From assembly GCA_947579605.1 (NCBI GenBank), contig OX388322.1, positions 5,704,001-5,768,000 on the forward strand: a DNA stretch of 64,000 nt, read 5' to 3'. Made by a program: the position numbers and the translations under genes. Below, piece by piece: positions 45,195-54,887 of this stretch. Each line of letters begins with the position of its first letter. The stretch's first letter is position 1. The stretch comes from Athripsodes cinereus (Eukaryota > Arthropoda > Insecta > Trichoptera > Leptoceridae). The notes beneath the pieces are model-generated. The model was not told the DNA's origin. It was given only the letters and a program-made list of their open reading frames with translations, and searched no databases.

Positions 45195-45225
45195 CACGCC
45201 AAATCAAAAATGATTTGTCGGCGTG
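45195..45225 (-). promoter_or_regulatory. 3' UTR hairpin of the LINE
   Basis: CACGCC-AAATCA pairs with TGATTT-(GTC bulge)-GGCGTG around an AAAA loop. It lies about 55-90 bp from the A tail. Some LINE RTs recognise 3' structures; such a role here is inference. Confidence 0.55.
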
Positions 45226-45310
45226 TTCTCTTACAGGTTCAAAATATACTACATAACGAAAAAAAAAAAATTATATCAATCTATACAACTTACAATTAAA
45301 CAATTAATTA

Positions 45311-48300
45311 CTAGTTATAAATAAATCCACACTTTATCAACCAATCCTTGACTAATTTTTTTGCAATGTTTTTACTCTTGCATTTCTTAATAGATGCCGG
45401 CATCATATTAAGTATTTTTGGCACGTTATACTCCAATGTTCTTTTTCCGTACTTATTATTGAATTTTGGCACTACATATCCTTCATTAAATTTAAATCTA
45501 GTGTGATGCAAATGACGCGGTTTATCTTTATACTCGGTTTTCGAAAACTGGTCAAGAACAATTCTCTGCCAGAACAAGCCTTTAGCAGATAACACATTTA
45601 ACTTTTTAAAGTACAAAGAAATATCATTTCGCGCCGCGTTACAAATTTGCTCATTTACTAAAAGTCTTAAGATCGATTTCTGTGCGAACATTACTCTTTT
45701 CAAATTAGTATTAGTGCAATTGCCCCAACTACTAATACCATATCTAATCAACGATTCTGCCAAAGACTTGTATACAGTTATAAGTGTGGACCTAGGTACA
45801 AAATATTTTATTCTATAAAACATACCACCTATACATCGTAATCTTTTACAAATACTATTTACATGTAGGTCCCACTTAAATCTATTATCTATAGTTAAAC
45901 CTAAATATACAAATTTATTTACAATACTTATGACCGGACAATCGCAAGACATGGGGAGCTCAACATTTTTATGTATGCACCCATAATCATGAGAGACAAT
46001 TCCAGGTGTCACACCATCCGTCGCGTTACTTGGAGATCTGATATGCATTAGTTTTGTTTTTTTCGCATTTATAATTAATCCGTAGTCATGTGACCACCGA
46101 ACCAATCTATCGTAATCAACCTGCAACAATCTGCGAGCCTCCATCTCATCGTGATGTGACACTACAAGAGCCGTGTCGTCCGCATATACAAAATATTTAC
46201 AGTGCTTAAATAAAACTCTCATACATGAAACAAAAATTATATACAACGTGGGTCCCAGAATTGAACCTTGCGGTACACCTGCTAACACGCTCTTTCTGTC
46301 ACTAAGATGATTACACAGTTTTACACTTATTTTCCTATTGCTTAGATAATCTCGGAAAAGCTGTAAAACAGAACCCCTCACTCCAATACGTTCTAGCATA
46401 TCAGACATTTTATCATGATTTAAAGTGTCAAAAGCCTTCGAGTTGTCAACAAAAAGTACCAGAACATGTTTTTTCTTATTCAACTCTGAATTAACATAGC
46501 TTGAAAACTCACTAAGTAACGTTTCAGTACTCTTGCCTTCCTGGAAACCATGCTGTGATGGATCCATTAAATTATGTTCCCTCAAATACGCCCCGAGTTT
46601 CATCAATAAATACTTTTCCATAATTTTATCAATGACTGGAAGAATACTTATAGGTCTATAGTTTTTCAGATCTGCATGTTTATCATTTTTATAAATAGGT
46701 CTTACAATGCTACACTTCAATTCATTCGGCACTAATCCTTGTTTAATAATCAAGTTAACTAAATGTGTCAAAATAGGAGCCAAAATATGAATATTATTTT
46801 TTATATCACGTAACCGAATGTTGTCTATCCCCGCTGATGAATTTTTTAGTTTTGTTACAATTTGAGTAATATCAGACACTGTAGCGCTAGGCAGAAACAT
46901 ACTATATTGTACACTCGGTTTCAAGATATTAATCGCTGTATGGTCACATACATGCAACATCTGAGAAACGCTTTCCGTAAAGTAATTCAAAAAATTATCA
47001 GCTATTTCATCAATCTCACATTCGCTTGAAAAATACTTAAGTATGATCTGATCACAGTCATTTTTAGGTTTACGGCCCAATATACTATTCAGACAATCCC
47101 ACGTTTTTTTAACGTCACCGAAATTTTGTGTAAACTTTCCATTATAATACGAAAATTTTGCATTTTTTATTGACTTGTTTACCATATTTCTACAGCTTTT
47201 ATAGTTGCTTTCATAAACGACATTTTTAGGATTGCTCTTCCACTTCCTGAAAAGTAAATCTCTATTTCTGATTTTCGTGAGCAGATCTGACGTCATCCAA
47301 GGGGCTATCGGAGATGGTCTAACACAACTAGTATTTGATCTAATTACAGAACTCTTACAATAAATATCATCAAAAATCTGTTTTATTTCATTGTACAATA
47401 TATTACAATCATTAATAAGTAATAAACGTATCCAATTTGTTTGTTTACAAAGCTTATTGAATATTTTTTGAGATATCACAGCAGTCATTTCAGAGCTGCC
47501 ACTCGTTTCAGTGGTGTTGGGCGCGTTAATATTATTAGTATTATCATTTTTATTACTATATAATATTTTAAGTGCCACAGCATAGTGGTCAGCTATATCT
47601 ACCTCCCATATACAACTATGTAGATATATAGAATCACGCCTACATAAACCCGCAACTCTTGCAAATATATGATCAATACAACTTTTAACTATAGAATTAC
47701 ATACTATTACCTCGCGTGTTGCTTCATTTATACAATTAACAAAAAAATAATCCGATAGATTATCACGATATTTACATACAATACTATCATCTGACAAAAG
47801 GTTCATATTAATATCACCAACAAGTACAATACTATCATCTATCATAAAGTTCTTACAAATATAATCATCCAATTCACTAACAAATTCAACTTTACTTAAA
47901 TTAGGAGGTCTATATATCGCTAAAAGGTTAACTATTTTTCCGGTAGGTAACAAAATCTTACCACAAATACTTTCACAAGATTTAAGACTCGAAATTTCCT
48001 GCATAAAAGTGATATTATCTTTAATGTATACATTGATACCACCCCCTCGTCTGTTCTCCCTGCAAAAGTTAAACATACTAAAACCTGGTATCTCATACAA
48101 GTTAGTCAAATCTCTGGTCAATGAAGTCTCTGTTAAAATTATCGCATCTATACTATTTAAGCTGTCATTTATTCTCAATAGGAACTCATCCCAGTGTTTA
48201 AAAATTGATCTAATATTCAAATGTACAATGCATAGAGCGTTGCTTTCAGATGCCTTGGAAGACTTGGTATTTACCCATTGTTTTATGTCTTTCTCTGTTG

Positions 48301-48343
48301 TAAAAATTACATCATCTTCACCATCTATATACGTAAAAGACAT
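45311..48343 (-). CDS. LINE ORF2: AP endonuclease and reverse transcriptase
   Basis: 1010 codons with ATG at 48343 (purine at -3). The endonuclease is at residues ~40-265: HLNIRS, LTET (about 73), RGGGINVYI, AIYRPP, VGDINMNL (about 176), CIDHIFA (about 223) and ADHYAV (about 253), so the expected N, E, D, N and H residues are present. RT: LKNYRPISILP, motif A VDNSKAFDTLNH (about 631), motif B AGVPQGSILGPTLY, motif C YADD (about 721), then a C-terminal domain. It nicks target DNA and reverse-transcribes its own RNA there. The start overlaps the end of the ORF1 extension by 19 nt in another frame, which suits termination-reinitiation. Confidence 0.95.
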   Translation of the reverse strand: MSFTYIDGEDDVIFTTEKDIKQWVNTKSSKASESNALCIVHLNIRSIFKHWDEFLLRINDSLNSIDAIILTETSLTRDLTNLYEIPGFSMFNFCRENRRGGGINVYIKDNITFMQEISSLKSCESICGKILLPTGKIVNLLAIYRPPNLSKVEFVSELDDYICKNFMIDDSIVLVGDINMNLLSDDSIVCKYRDNLSDYFFVNCINEATREVIVCNSIVKSCIDHIFARVAGLCRRDSIYLHSCIWEVDIADHYAVALKILYSNKNDNTNNINAPNTTETSGSSEMTAVISQKIFNKLCKQTNWIRLLLINDCNILYNEIKQIFDDIYCKSSVIRSNTSCVRPSPIAPWMTSDLLTKIRNRDLLFRKWKSNPKNVVYESNYKSCRNMVNKSIKNAKFSYYNGKFTQNFGDVKKTWDCLNSILGRKPKNDCDQIILKYFSSECEIDEIADNFLNYFTESVSQMLHVCDHTAINILKPSVQYSMFLPSATVSDITQIVTKLKNSSAGIDNIRLRDIKNNIHILAPILTHLVNLIIKQGLVPNELKCSIVRPIYKNDKHADLKNYRPISILPVIDKIMEKYLLMKLGAYLREHNLMDPSQHGFQEGKSTETLLSEFSSYVNSELNKKKHVLVLFVDNSKAFDTLNHDKMSDMLERIGVRGSVLQLFRDYLSNRKISVKLCNHLSDRKSVLAGVPQGSILGPTLYIIFVSCMRVLFKHCKYFVYADDTALVVSHHDEMEARRLLQVDYDRLVRWSHDYGLIINAKKTKLMHIRSPSNATDGVTPGIVSHDYGCIHKNVELPMSCDCPVISIVNKFVYLGLTIDNRFKWDLHVNSICKRLRCIGGMFYRIKYFVPRSTLITVYKSLAESLIRYGISSWGNCTNTNLKRVMFAQKSILRLLVNEQICNAARNDISLYFKKLNVLSAKGLFWQRIVLDQFSKTEYKDKPRHLHHTRFKFNEGYVVPKFNNKYGKRTLEYNVPKILNMMPASIKKCKSKNIAKKLVKDWLIKCGFIYN

Positions 48344-49161
48344 TTCAGGTATTCTTGTAGTTTAATCTCAGTATTAATAACTGAGCGAAATAAGTTTATA
48401 GACGCTCCCATATCAATATAGTTGACAGCATTTATAAAATTTACATGATATAATTCTATTAGTATGTATCCACACACAAAAAATAAATTACAATTGAACA
48501 CCACGCATTTATTCATTATATTTCTATTTATACTCCCATTGTCAGCGACAAGCAAACAACTGCTATCAGATAAAAAATAAATAACTCCAGTCCCGCAAAT
48601 CGCAAACACATTCAAACGCGATAGGGTACATTTCTCCATTTCACTTACATTCAAATAACTAGCATCATAATTTAATATACAATCATTATCAAAAACACAA
48701 CTGACATCAGGCGAGAGACAGTAGGCGATAGCATTTTCATAATAAAAACATAAAATAGTGCAAATATTTACATTCTTACACAATACAGTGGACTTGTACA
48801 GCAATATAGCACATCGGTAAACAAAGTATCTATATAAAACAGCATTAGATGCGGTAGTACATCTACGCATCAATATAAAATAATTACAAATCAAATACCT
48901 ATATATTGCAATACTAAGCATTATGGAACATCCATACAACATACGCTGAATATACCTGTAAACAAATACGCATACACAGCTAAGCATACTCGTACCACAC
49001 AAATCATAATCATGTAAAATTGAATTATTGTTACAATAATTCCAAAAGAATGAAACCCATAACGAACAAATATAATCAACATTGTGCATAAGTATAAAAT
49101 ACTTAGTACTTATACTGTTAAAGTAGGGTATTCTCACAGTGAAGGATAATTCATTAAATAG
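48325..49161 (-). CDS. In-frame extension of LINE ORF1 beyond a UGA (unrecognised, Cys-rich, hydrophobic)
   Basis: From the codon after the ORF1 stop, 278 sense codons run in the ORF1 frame to TAG at 48325-48327. No AUG lies near its beginning; the first in-frame ATG is at 49089 (254 codons). The product is rich in Tyr, Cys, Ile, Leu and Asn with several hydrophobic stretches (VCVFVYRYI, CSIMLSIAIYRYLICNYFIL, FFVCGYILIELY), suggesting membrane association or a disulfide-rich fold. I recognise no family. In DNA this AT-rich such a run is unlikely by chance. Expression by UGA readthrough (next codon CUA) or an independent start is inferred. Confidence 0.6.
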   Translation of the reverse strand, partial: LFNELSFTVRIPYFNSISTKYFILMHNVDYICSLWVSFFWNYCNNNSILHDYDLCGTSMLSCVCVFVYRYIQRMLYGCSIMLSIAIYRYLICNYFILMRRCTTASNAVLYRYFVYRCAILLYKSTVLCKNVNICTILCFYYENAIAYCLSPDVSCVFDNDCILNYDASYLNVSEMEKCTLSRLNVFAICGTGVIYFLSDSSCLLVADNGSINRNIMNKCVVFNCNLFFVCGYILIELYHVNFINAVNYIDMGASINLFRSVINTEIKLQEYLKCLLRI

Positions 49162-49164
49162 TCA
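49156..49164 (-). promoter_or_regulatory. Candidate stop-codon readthrough site
   Basis: ORF1 ends GAT TAT TGA CTA TTT. UGA followed by CUA is a well-known leaky context in animal and viral mRNAs. The frame stays open for 278 codons after it. Confidence 0.5.
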
Positions 49165-50421
49165 ATAATCAATTCTCTCTTGCGCAATTCTCAAAATGTG
49201 CAAATAATACCCGCACTTTTTTTTGTCCATAGCACTATGATTAAAATCAACACTTTTACCTATTCTTGCCGCATATTTCTTGCAGTTTTTGCATTCGGGA
49301 GGGCTGTTTCTTCTTTCGCATTCGCTGAATCGATGCTCGCCAGAGCAGTGTGAACATGCAGGTGGTTTTGCTCTATCTAAGCACGATATTGAAGAGTGTC
49401 CTGCTCCCAGGCAATGATAACAGGTCACGACCGGATCAGCATCCTCCACTCCAGTCCGTTGATATCCAATGTAGACTTTTCCCTTACGAGTGAGAAGACG
49501 TCTTGCATTCTTTGAAGCCTCCACCAGAAGATGCACTGAGTTTTTGTTGTGCTTTGATTTAAGTATCTTTTTGATTTTAAGATCATCCTCACCAATAGAC
49601 GTTTTGAGATCAGGATTCTGGGCACACAAATCTTTAACCAATCCATTGACGTCATAATCTGACGTCACTCCTCGAAATATTAAGAACGGCTTTTTTTTCT
49701 TAATTTCTTCAGCCAGAAATTTACTAGAAAATTTTTCATTTATCATGTTGGTCAACAGCACCACATCAGCTCTACTTGGACAAGTTATTATGAGGGAGGC
49801 TGTACGTGGATTTTTTTTCATACGAGCCACCGCTATACCAAGGGAAGCAACATCAAGACCACGCCTCAATGAAGACTCTATTTCATCAGGCGTTGTTCCG
49901 CCATTAACAGCTCTCAGGATAAGCGAGAATCCACGCTCGTTACCCATATGAAAATCCCCTCGTGTATTATTAATTTCATTTTTTTTATTTTTTGCAATGC
50001 ATTCCTCGTTCATGTTCATTCCTCTGCCAATCCCTTCGATAATTTTTCTCTCCCGAACAACCGTCTCCTTCATATCTGCCATATCAATTTCGATCACTTT
50101 TTGCAAAGCGGCTGCCTCACCTCTGACCTCTGAGTTCATCACCAAAATGGACACAAACGCATCATACATTTCCTGCAACTCCTCGAAAATGCAGTCTTTG
50201 CTTACAGCTGTCATCTTTCCTTTGCCATCGGATATGGTTGACTTTATGAATTCGACATGTTTTCTGAAAGCCTCCAATCTTGCGTCCGACTCTAGTTTCT
50301 TAACCACCTTACACTCATCATCAGGCCGGTTTTGACCTCTTACTGGTGACTCAGATTCATCATATCGCATCTCTATTGGCGATCTTGGTGTGATAGAAGA
50401 CCTATCAAATGGACTGGTCAT
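49162..50421 (-). CDS. LINE ORF1: RNA-binding protein with zinc knuckles
   Basis: 419 codons, ATG at 50421. The N-terminal ~150 residues are charged and helix-prone (coiled coil likely). A central region (LILRAVNGG...RADVVLLTNMI) resembles the RRM-like area of Jockey ORF1 proteins. The C-terminus has CX2CX4HX4C (CYHCLGAGHSSISC), CX2CX3HX4C (CSHCSGEHRFSEC) and a third looser CKNC...H...C. It should coat element RNA in the RNP. It stops at UGA; the same frame continues in the next 278 codons. Confidence 0.9.
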   Translation of the reverse strand: MTSPFDRSSITPRSPIEMRYDESESPVRGQNRPDDECKVVKKLESDARLEAFRKHVEFIKSTISDGKGKMTAVSKDCIFEELQEMYDAFVSILVMNSEVRGEAAALQKVIEIDMADMKETVVRERKIIEGIGRGMNMNEECIAKNKKNEINNTRGDFHMGNERGFSLILRAVNGGTTPDEIESSLRRGLDVASLGIAVARMKKNPRTASLIITCPSRADVVLLTNMINEKFSSKFLAEEIKKKKPFLIFRGVTSDYDVNGLVKDLCAQNPDLKTSIGEDDLKIKKILKSKHNKNSVHLLVEASKNARRLLTRKGKVYIGYQRTGVEDADPVVTCYHCLGAGHSSISCLDRAKPPACSHCSGEHRFSECERRNSPPECKNCKKYAARIGKSVDFNHSAMDKKKCGYYLHILRIAQERIDY

Positions 50422-50480
50422 ATTGTCGTCGATTACCGTGTATTTTAATAAATCACTTATTATTACTTTGTTATTATTAT

Positions 50481-51172
50481 TATTTTGGAAATATTAAGTT
50501 CGATCAATTCAAAGTAGAATGGCAACAATAAAATGTGTTTTTAACCGAAAATATGTCTCTACTCACAGCAGGTTGTATTGTTACTGATTGTTTGTACTAC
50601 TTTTTTCTATTAAATTAAACTATTGTTTGTTTTACTTTTTTCTACAAATTTTCGGATGTCTTGCAAAAGAATTTTATTAATCACGACAGCAGTTTATTAT
50701 AATCAATACTGATAAAAAGACGATTGAAAACCAATTCGATCCCAGAAGATAACTTTTAGCGATATCCAGACGACAACTTAACTACAAAATCCTTTCAATT
50801 TTCCTCGTAAATTCTGCATATATGTCACGTTAAAGATAGGTATCAATATCGCTAGATAGACCGTTAAATATTTGAACGGCTCTTTCTACTAGGGACCTTG
50901 TATTTCCAGAAAGGGGGATGGCCAGTTTAGGTACTTACAATATGTAATGAGTAAACAAATATTGTTTTCTCCGTTCCATATAGAAATAACACATACAAGA
51001 CTGAAGAGATACCGCATCGCTACTGACTGCTAAATCTTATCTTACTCGTGATTTTTTTATGAATTAACAGGACACATGGAAACACAGAAATGAGTTTAAG
51101 ATGTACTAAAACCAAATTCAAATTTATTTCATCCTGTGAGCTTTCACCTCACTTGCAGGTGATGGTATAAAT
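50481..51172. other. Unassigned, may include the LINE 5' UTR
   Basis: The LINE 5' boundary lies somewhere here. A minus-strand stretch near 50860-50940 (NTRSLVERAVQIFNGL) faintly resembles a LINE C-terminus, too weak to call. Confidence 0.3.
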
Positions 51173-51640
51173 CAGGGATGTTGCGGATGTCGATTTTTAC
51201 ACATCCGCGGATGTGAATGCGGATGCGGATTTTTGAAGGCTCACATCCGCGGATGCGGATGCGGATGTTCAAGATGTTATAGAAAAAAAGTAGGAACTAT
51301 CTTAGTTGGTTGGCTCCAATGTCAAATATGTGACGAAATTGTTGCTACAATAAGTATTATGATTTTTATGGATGAAATATTTTTTTTCTTTTTTGTTATT
51401 TGCAAAAATAAAATAAAACCGGCAAAAATAAAAACGCGTCGGATCTTGTCAATTTTTTCGTTCCCATTGGTTAATGTCAAGTGCGAACGGCACGTGCCAT
51501 TCGCAAATGTCGCAAATTGTCTTACATCCGCATCCGCATGAACATCCGCATCGATTATTGCGGATGCGGATGCAGATTTCCAAATACATGCGGAAGCTCC
51601 GCATTTGCGGATGCGGATGCGAATATTCGCAACATCCCTG
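51173..51640. mobile_element. hAT-type MITE built from GCGGAT repeats
   Basis: Ends CAGGGATGTTGCG(G/A)AT are inverted. GTATAAAT is duplicated exactly at 51165-51172 and 51641-51648. Both subterminal regions carry many GCGGAT/ATCCGC units in opposite orientation, plausible transposase-binding sites, around an AT-rich centre. 468 bp, no transposase. Confidence 0.9.
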
Positions 51641-51648
51641 GTATAAAT

Positions 51649-52476
51649 AAAAAAAATAAAATCTACTTATGTTTTCATTATTTATTTTGAATTTACCTAT
51701 TTTTTACAAAATGGGAATGAATGACATCGAACAACGCCTTAAAACCGGATAAAGACAAACTTAAAAACATCACAGCATTAAGATAAAAGACAACATAATT
51801 TCATACTAGATATATAATAAAATTACACATTGCATTGAATCATCTTGCGGGTTTCTCAATAAAATAACTGACATCAATACTACGGTATTCTTAAAACATG
51901 TCTCAACCACTATTCAAAGCTAGATTATCATTCTAAATGCATTAACAGCTGTTTTAAGCCCTACAGGTATGATTATAATATGCCAACTTGTATCATTTTG
52001 AAATGAGAATATACTTAATTTATATTTCAAATGAAATAATTGCCTATAATGGTAATAAACTCTATAATGATAATTTTGACGTGACGAGCGTTTCTTGTAT
52101 GTCTCGATTTGTACTTAAATCTTAGCTTTTTCTATAAGCTTGTTTATCAATTTTTTTGATATGTTTTGATATCTTATTCATTGTGAAAGATGTAAGCTAT
52201 TCTGAACTGAATTTTGTGTAGTTTTGATATAATTCTTTAACTATGATGTTTTTTTTTTATAAAGACTTGAACATCACTGGTAAATTTAGGATCTTTGCTG
52301 GTTTATATATTGCATGTATTGCCACATATCATCTTTGTAGGATACTACGCCATAAGTGAAAAAAAAATATCGCATGTAATATTTTGTTAACATACCTATT
52401 TATTGACTGTTTGGTTCTGTGAATATTTTGAAAAATAAAAATAATCTTTCGAATATCCCGTAAAAGGAAAACTTAC
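51649..52476. other. No feature recognised
   Basis: AT-rich; nothing supported. Confidence 0.35.
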
Positions 52477-52480
52477 TTTT

Positions 52481-52780
52481 TGTAGTGTTTGGACTTTGAT
52501 ACACAGTACAGGTTAAGTGAACCTTGAACCTTGTTTTCAAGTAAACAGTAGTTATGATGAGTGAGTAGCAATACTATGTAGTCTATATAGGTTAGCTCAC
52601 TACAGGGAACATCATTATTATTAGATCGACCTTCACTTGCGCTGGCAGGACGTGTTTGACAAATAGTGTTCGACAAATTGTATTAGGAATTATATTATTG
52701 AATATATTGTGTAAATATAAAGTCCGTGTCTTTATTCAAAAAGAACCTTATATTGTTATACTTGACCCAGTATACAATAC
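52481..52780 (+). repeat. 5' LTR
   Basis: Starts TGTAGTGTTTGG and ends TATACAATAC. A TATA-like TATATAG lies at 52584-52590. The 3' end folds into a hairpin (52751-52779). Frames seen on the minus strand here repeat in the 3' LTR and are not genes. Confidence 0.95.
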
Positions 52781-52781
52781 G

Positions 52782-52799
52782 TGGCGCAGTTTCGGTAGT
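52782..52799 (+). promoter_or_regulatory. Primer-binding site
   Basis: TGGCGCAGT starts two bases after the LTR and matches the complement of a tRNA 3' end (tRNA-Ser type, as in 17.6/297 elements), with a possible two-base insertion before CGGTAG. It primes minus-strand synthesis. Confidence 0.6.
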
Positions 52800-52904
52800 T
52801 TAACAAATAATTTAATGTCGACACGCAACAATAGTTTTTTTTTCCGCGCCGAAAATAATTATTGTCGGCGGTACGCGGGAAAAAAAAGTGAAAGGCAGTC
52901 TACA

Positions 52905-53110
52905 CGAGTAAGGAGGCAGGAGTCTCCAAAGCCAGCAGTTGCAGGTAGCAGCAAAGAGACAGGAGTCTCAAGGAGCCAGTGGGCAGGTTGCAGATAGCAG
53001 CAGAGAGGCAGGAAGTCTCAAGAGCCAGTTTGAGGCAAGGTGCAGGCGGCAGTGGAAGACAGGAGTCACCAAGCATCCAGGCGGAGCCAGTTGGTGGATC
53101 CAGGAAGCCA
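52905..53110 (+). repeat. Imperfect tandem repeats in the LTR-element leader
   Basis: Four units of about 50 bp begin with variants of CAGGAGTCTC(C)AA-GCCAG and continue with GCAGGTAGCAGCA-AGAGA-like words. Purine-rich. It could be a packaging or translation-control region; no function is shown. Confidence 0.65.
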
Positions 53111-53255
53111 GGAGAGAGGAGAGGTCCTTCAAGTCAGCTAGGTGGAGTCCATTGCAGTGGCAAGGAAATCCAGAAGACCGGGCGATTGGAGGAGTCTCTC
53201 ATTATAAGATAAGTAAATTTTTTTTAGTCTTGGTTGTGTTGCCTGTTCTTTCGAA

Positions 53256-54887
53256 ATGACTTTGAGAAGTTTGGAGCCGTATTGTCATAAGACAATGAGC
53301 TGGCCTTCCTACAGAACAAGGTGGGAGAATGCCTTGCTGTTAAATGATGAAAACTGGACTGATGATAAGAAACGTGCGTTTCTTATCACATCGCTGTCTC
53401 AAGGCAGTTTCAAACTGCTATCTGATCTGTGTTTTCCAGCTTCTGTGGAAAAACAGTCATACAAAGAGTTGACTAAGTTATTTGACGGTTATTTTAAAGA
53501 AGAGAAAAGTGTTTTTGAAGCCCGGGAAAATTTTTTCAAGGCTACTCAAGGTCATTCCGAAAATGTTAAAGATTTTGCCTTAAGATTGAGAGAACTAAGC
53601 ATAGATTGTGAGTTTGGTACTAGATTAGAAAGTAATATAAAAGATTTGTTTATAATCGGTGTTAAAGATAAAGATATTAAACAACAACTATTTTTAAAAT
53701 GTGTAAAAGATAAAATTTCTATGAGTGAAACAGTCGCAATTGCTTCCAGTATAGAGCATATCTTAAAGAGTAAACAAGAAGAAATTGGTTTAGTTTCTCG
53801 ACGAAATAGTATATCAAATAGATCGGATGCGAGTAGCTCGTCAAATAGATCTAATAAAAATTCAAAATTAGGTAAAAATGTACAACCTTCATTTTCAAGG
53901 TCGAACTCAAGTAGTTTTAAAAAAGATAATTCACGTAAAAATGTTTCATGTTTTATTTGCAAGGGTAGTCATTATAAATCGGAATGTAAATTCAATAAAG
54001 AAAAATTTTGCACGAAATGTAAATCGAAAAGTCATTGGACTAAACATTGCTATAGAGTTCAAAGTATATATAGTTTGAACGGGGATAAGAGTTCCGGATT
54101 TATAATGATAGATGTAAAAATAAATAATAAATTGGTAAAATGTTTATTTGACACGGGAGCAGCAGTTAGCGTTATCCCAATTACAAAATGGAACCAATAT
54201 TTCAGTGAAAATAATATAGAAAATGGAGAGCTAAGTTTGTTTACGTATGGCGGAGAAAGTCTGAAAGTATTAGGTATAAAGAATTTTATTGTAAGTTTTA
54301 ATCAGTTGGACAAAAATATAACATTTGCTATTACTGAGTGCGGTACGAATATTCTGTTAGGTAGAGATTTTATGAAACAATTCGGTATAAGGTTGGATAT
54401 ACCCAGTGAGGTTAACCTGTTAGCGACCGAATATGTAAAGCAGTACGAAAATAAATTTCCTGAAATTTTTGAAAACGGAATAGGTACATTTAAGGGGTAT
54501 GAAGCTAGTATCGCAGTAAAAAGAAATTGTTACCCGAAATATGTCAATGCTAGGCCAGTCCCGTACGCGATTCGGGAAAAGGTAGAACAAGAATTGGGAA
54601 ACATGGTTCAGTTGGGAATGATAGAAAGAATAAATGTCAGCAGGTCCGCAAGCCCTATAGTTGTAGTGAAGAAAGAAAACGGTGACATAAGAATTTGTGC
54701 AGATTTTAAGAACACACTGAATCCGATTTTAAAATTGATTGAAAATCGAGGATTTATTGTCAACACTGAGTGGTGGAAAATTTTTCTCCAAGTTGGACAT
54801 GAAAAACGCTTTCGGTCAGGTGAGATTAGACGAAAAATCAAAAGATTTATGTGTAATTTCTTCTCATATTGGTCTGTTTCGTTATAA
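53256..54887 (+). CDS. Gag-protease and start of Pol (frame 1)
   Basis: 543 codons from ATG 53256. A capsid-like helical region (~residues 1-180), a Ser/Lys-rich linker, two zinc knuckles (CFICKGSHYKSEC and CTKCKSKSHWTKHC), an aspartic protease with DTGA (near 54150) and LLGRDF (near 54355), then the first RT strand-loop up to CADFKNTLNP. After about 54735 the frame is out of register with Pol and ends within 50 codons. Gag and protease appear intact. Confidence 0.9.
   Translation: MTLRSLEPYCHKTMSWPSYRTRWENALLLNDENWTDDKKRAFLITSLSQGSFKLLSDLCFPASVEKQSYKELTKLFDGYFKEEKSVFEARENFFKATQGHSENVKDFALRLRELSIDCEFGTRLESNIKDLFIIGVKDKDIKQQLFLKCVKDKISMSETVAIASSIEHILKSKQEEIGLVSRRNSISNRSDASSSSNRSNKNSKLGKNVQPSFSRSNSSSFKKDNSRKNVSCFICKGSHYKSECKFNKEKFCTKCKSKSHWTKHCYRVQSIYSLNGDKSSGFIMIDVKINNKLVKCLFDTGAAVSVIPITKWNQYFSENNIENGELSLFTYGGESLKVLGIKNFIVSFNQLDKNITFAITECGTNILLGRDFMKQFGIRLDIPSEVNLLATEYVKQYENKFPEIFENGIGTFKGYEASIAVKRNCYPKYVNARPVPYAIREKVEQELGNMVQLGMIERINVSRSASPIVVVKKENGDIRICADFKNTLNPILKLIENRGFIVNTEWWKIFLQVGHEKRFRSGEIRRKIKRFMCNFFSYWSVSL

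Larger units (their letters stand above)
45108..50480 (-). mobile_element. Apparently complete non-LTR retrotransposon (LINE)
   Basis: Minus-strand order: a 5' UTR of unmapped length (boundary near or beyond 50480), ORF1 (50421-49162), an in-frame extension (49161-48325), ORF2 (48343-45311), a ~200-bp 3' UTR with a hairpin, and an A-rich tail seen as poly-T at 45108-45140. All three frames are open, so the copy may be young and intact. Three-knuckle ORF1 plus APE-type endonuclease and RT place it in the Jockey/CR1/I assemblage; the clade is uncertain. Target duplication not identified. Confidence 0.9.

Noticed and set aside
48009..48365. 118-codon plus-strand frame
   Set aside because: It lies antisense to the start of LINE ORF2, whose endonuclease motifs are unmistakable.
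50860..50945. LINE C-terminus upstream of the complete LINE
   Set aside because: Only a weak resemblance over about 20 residues; not enough to annotate.
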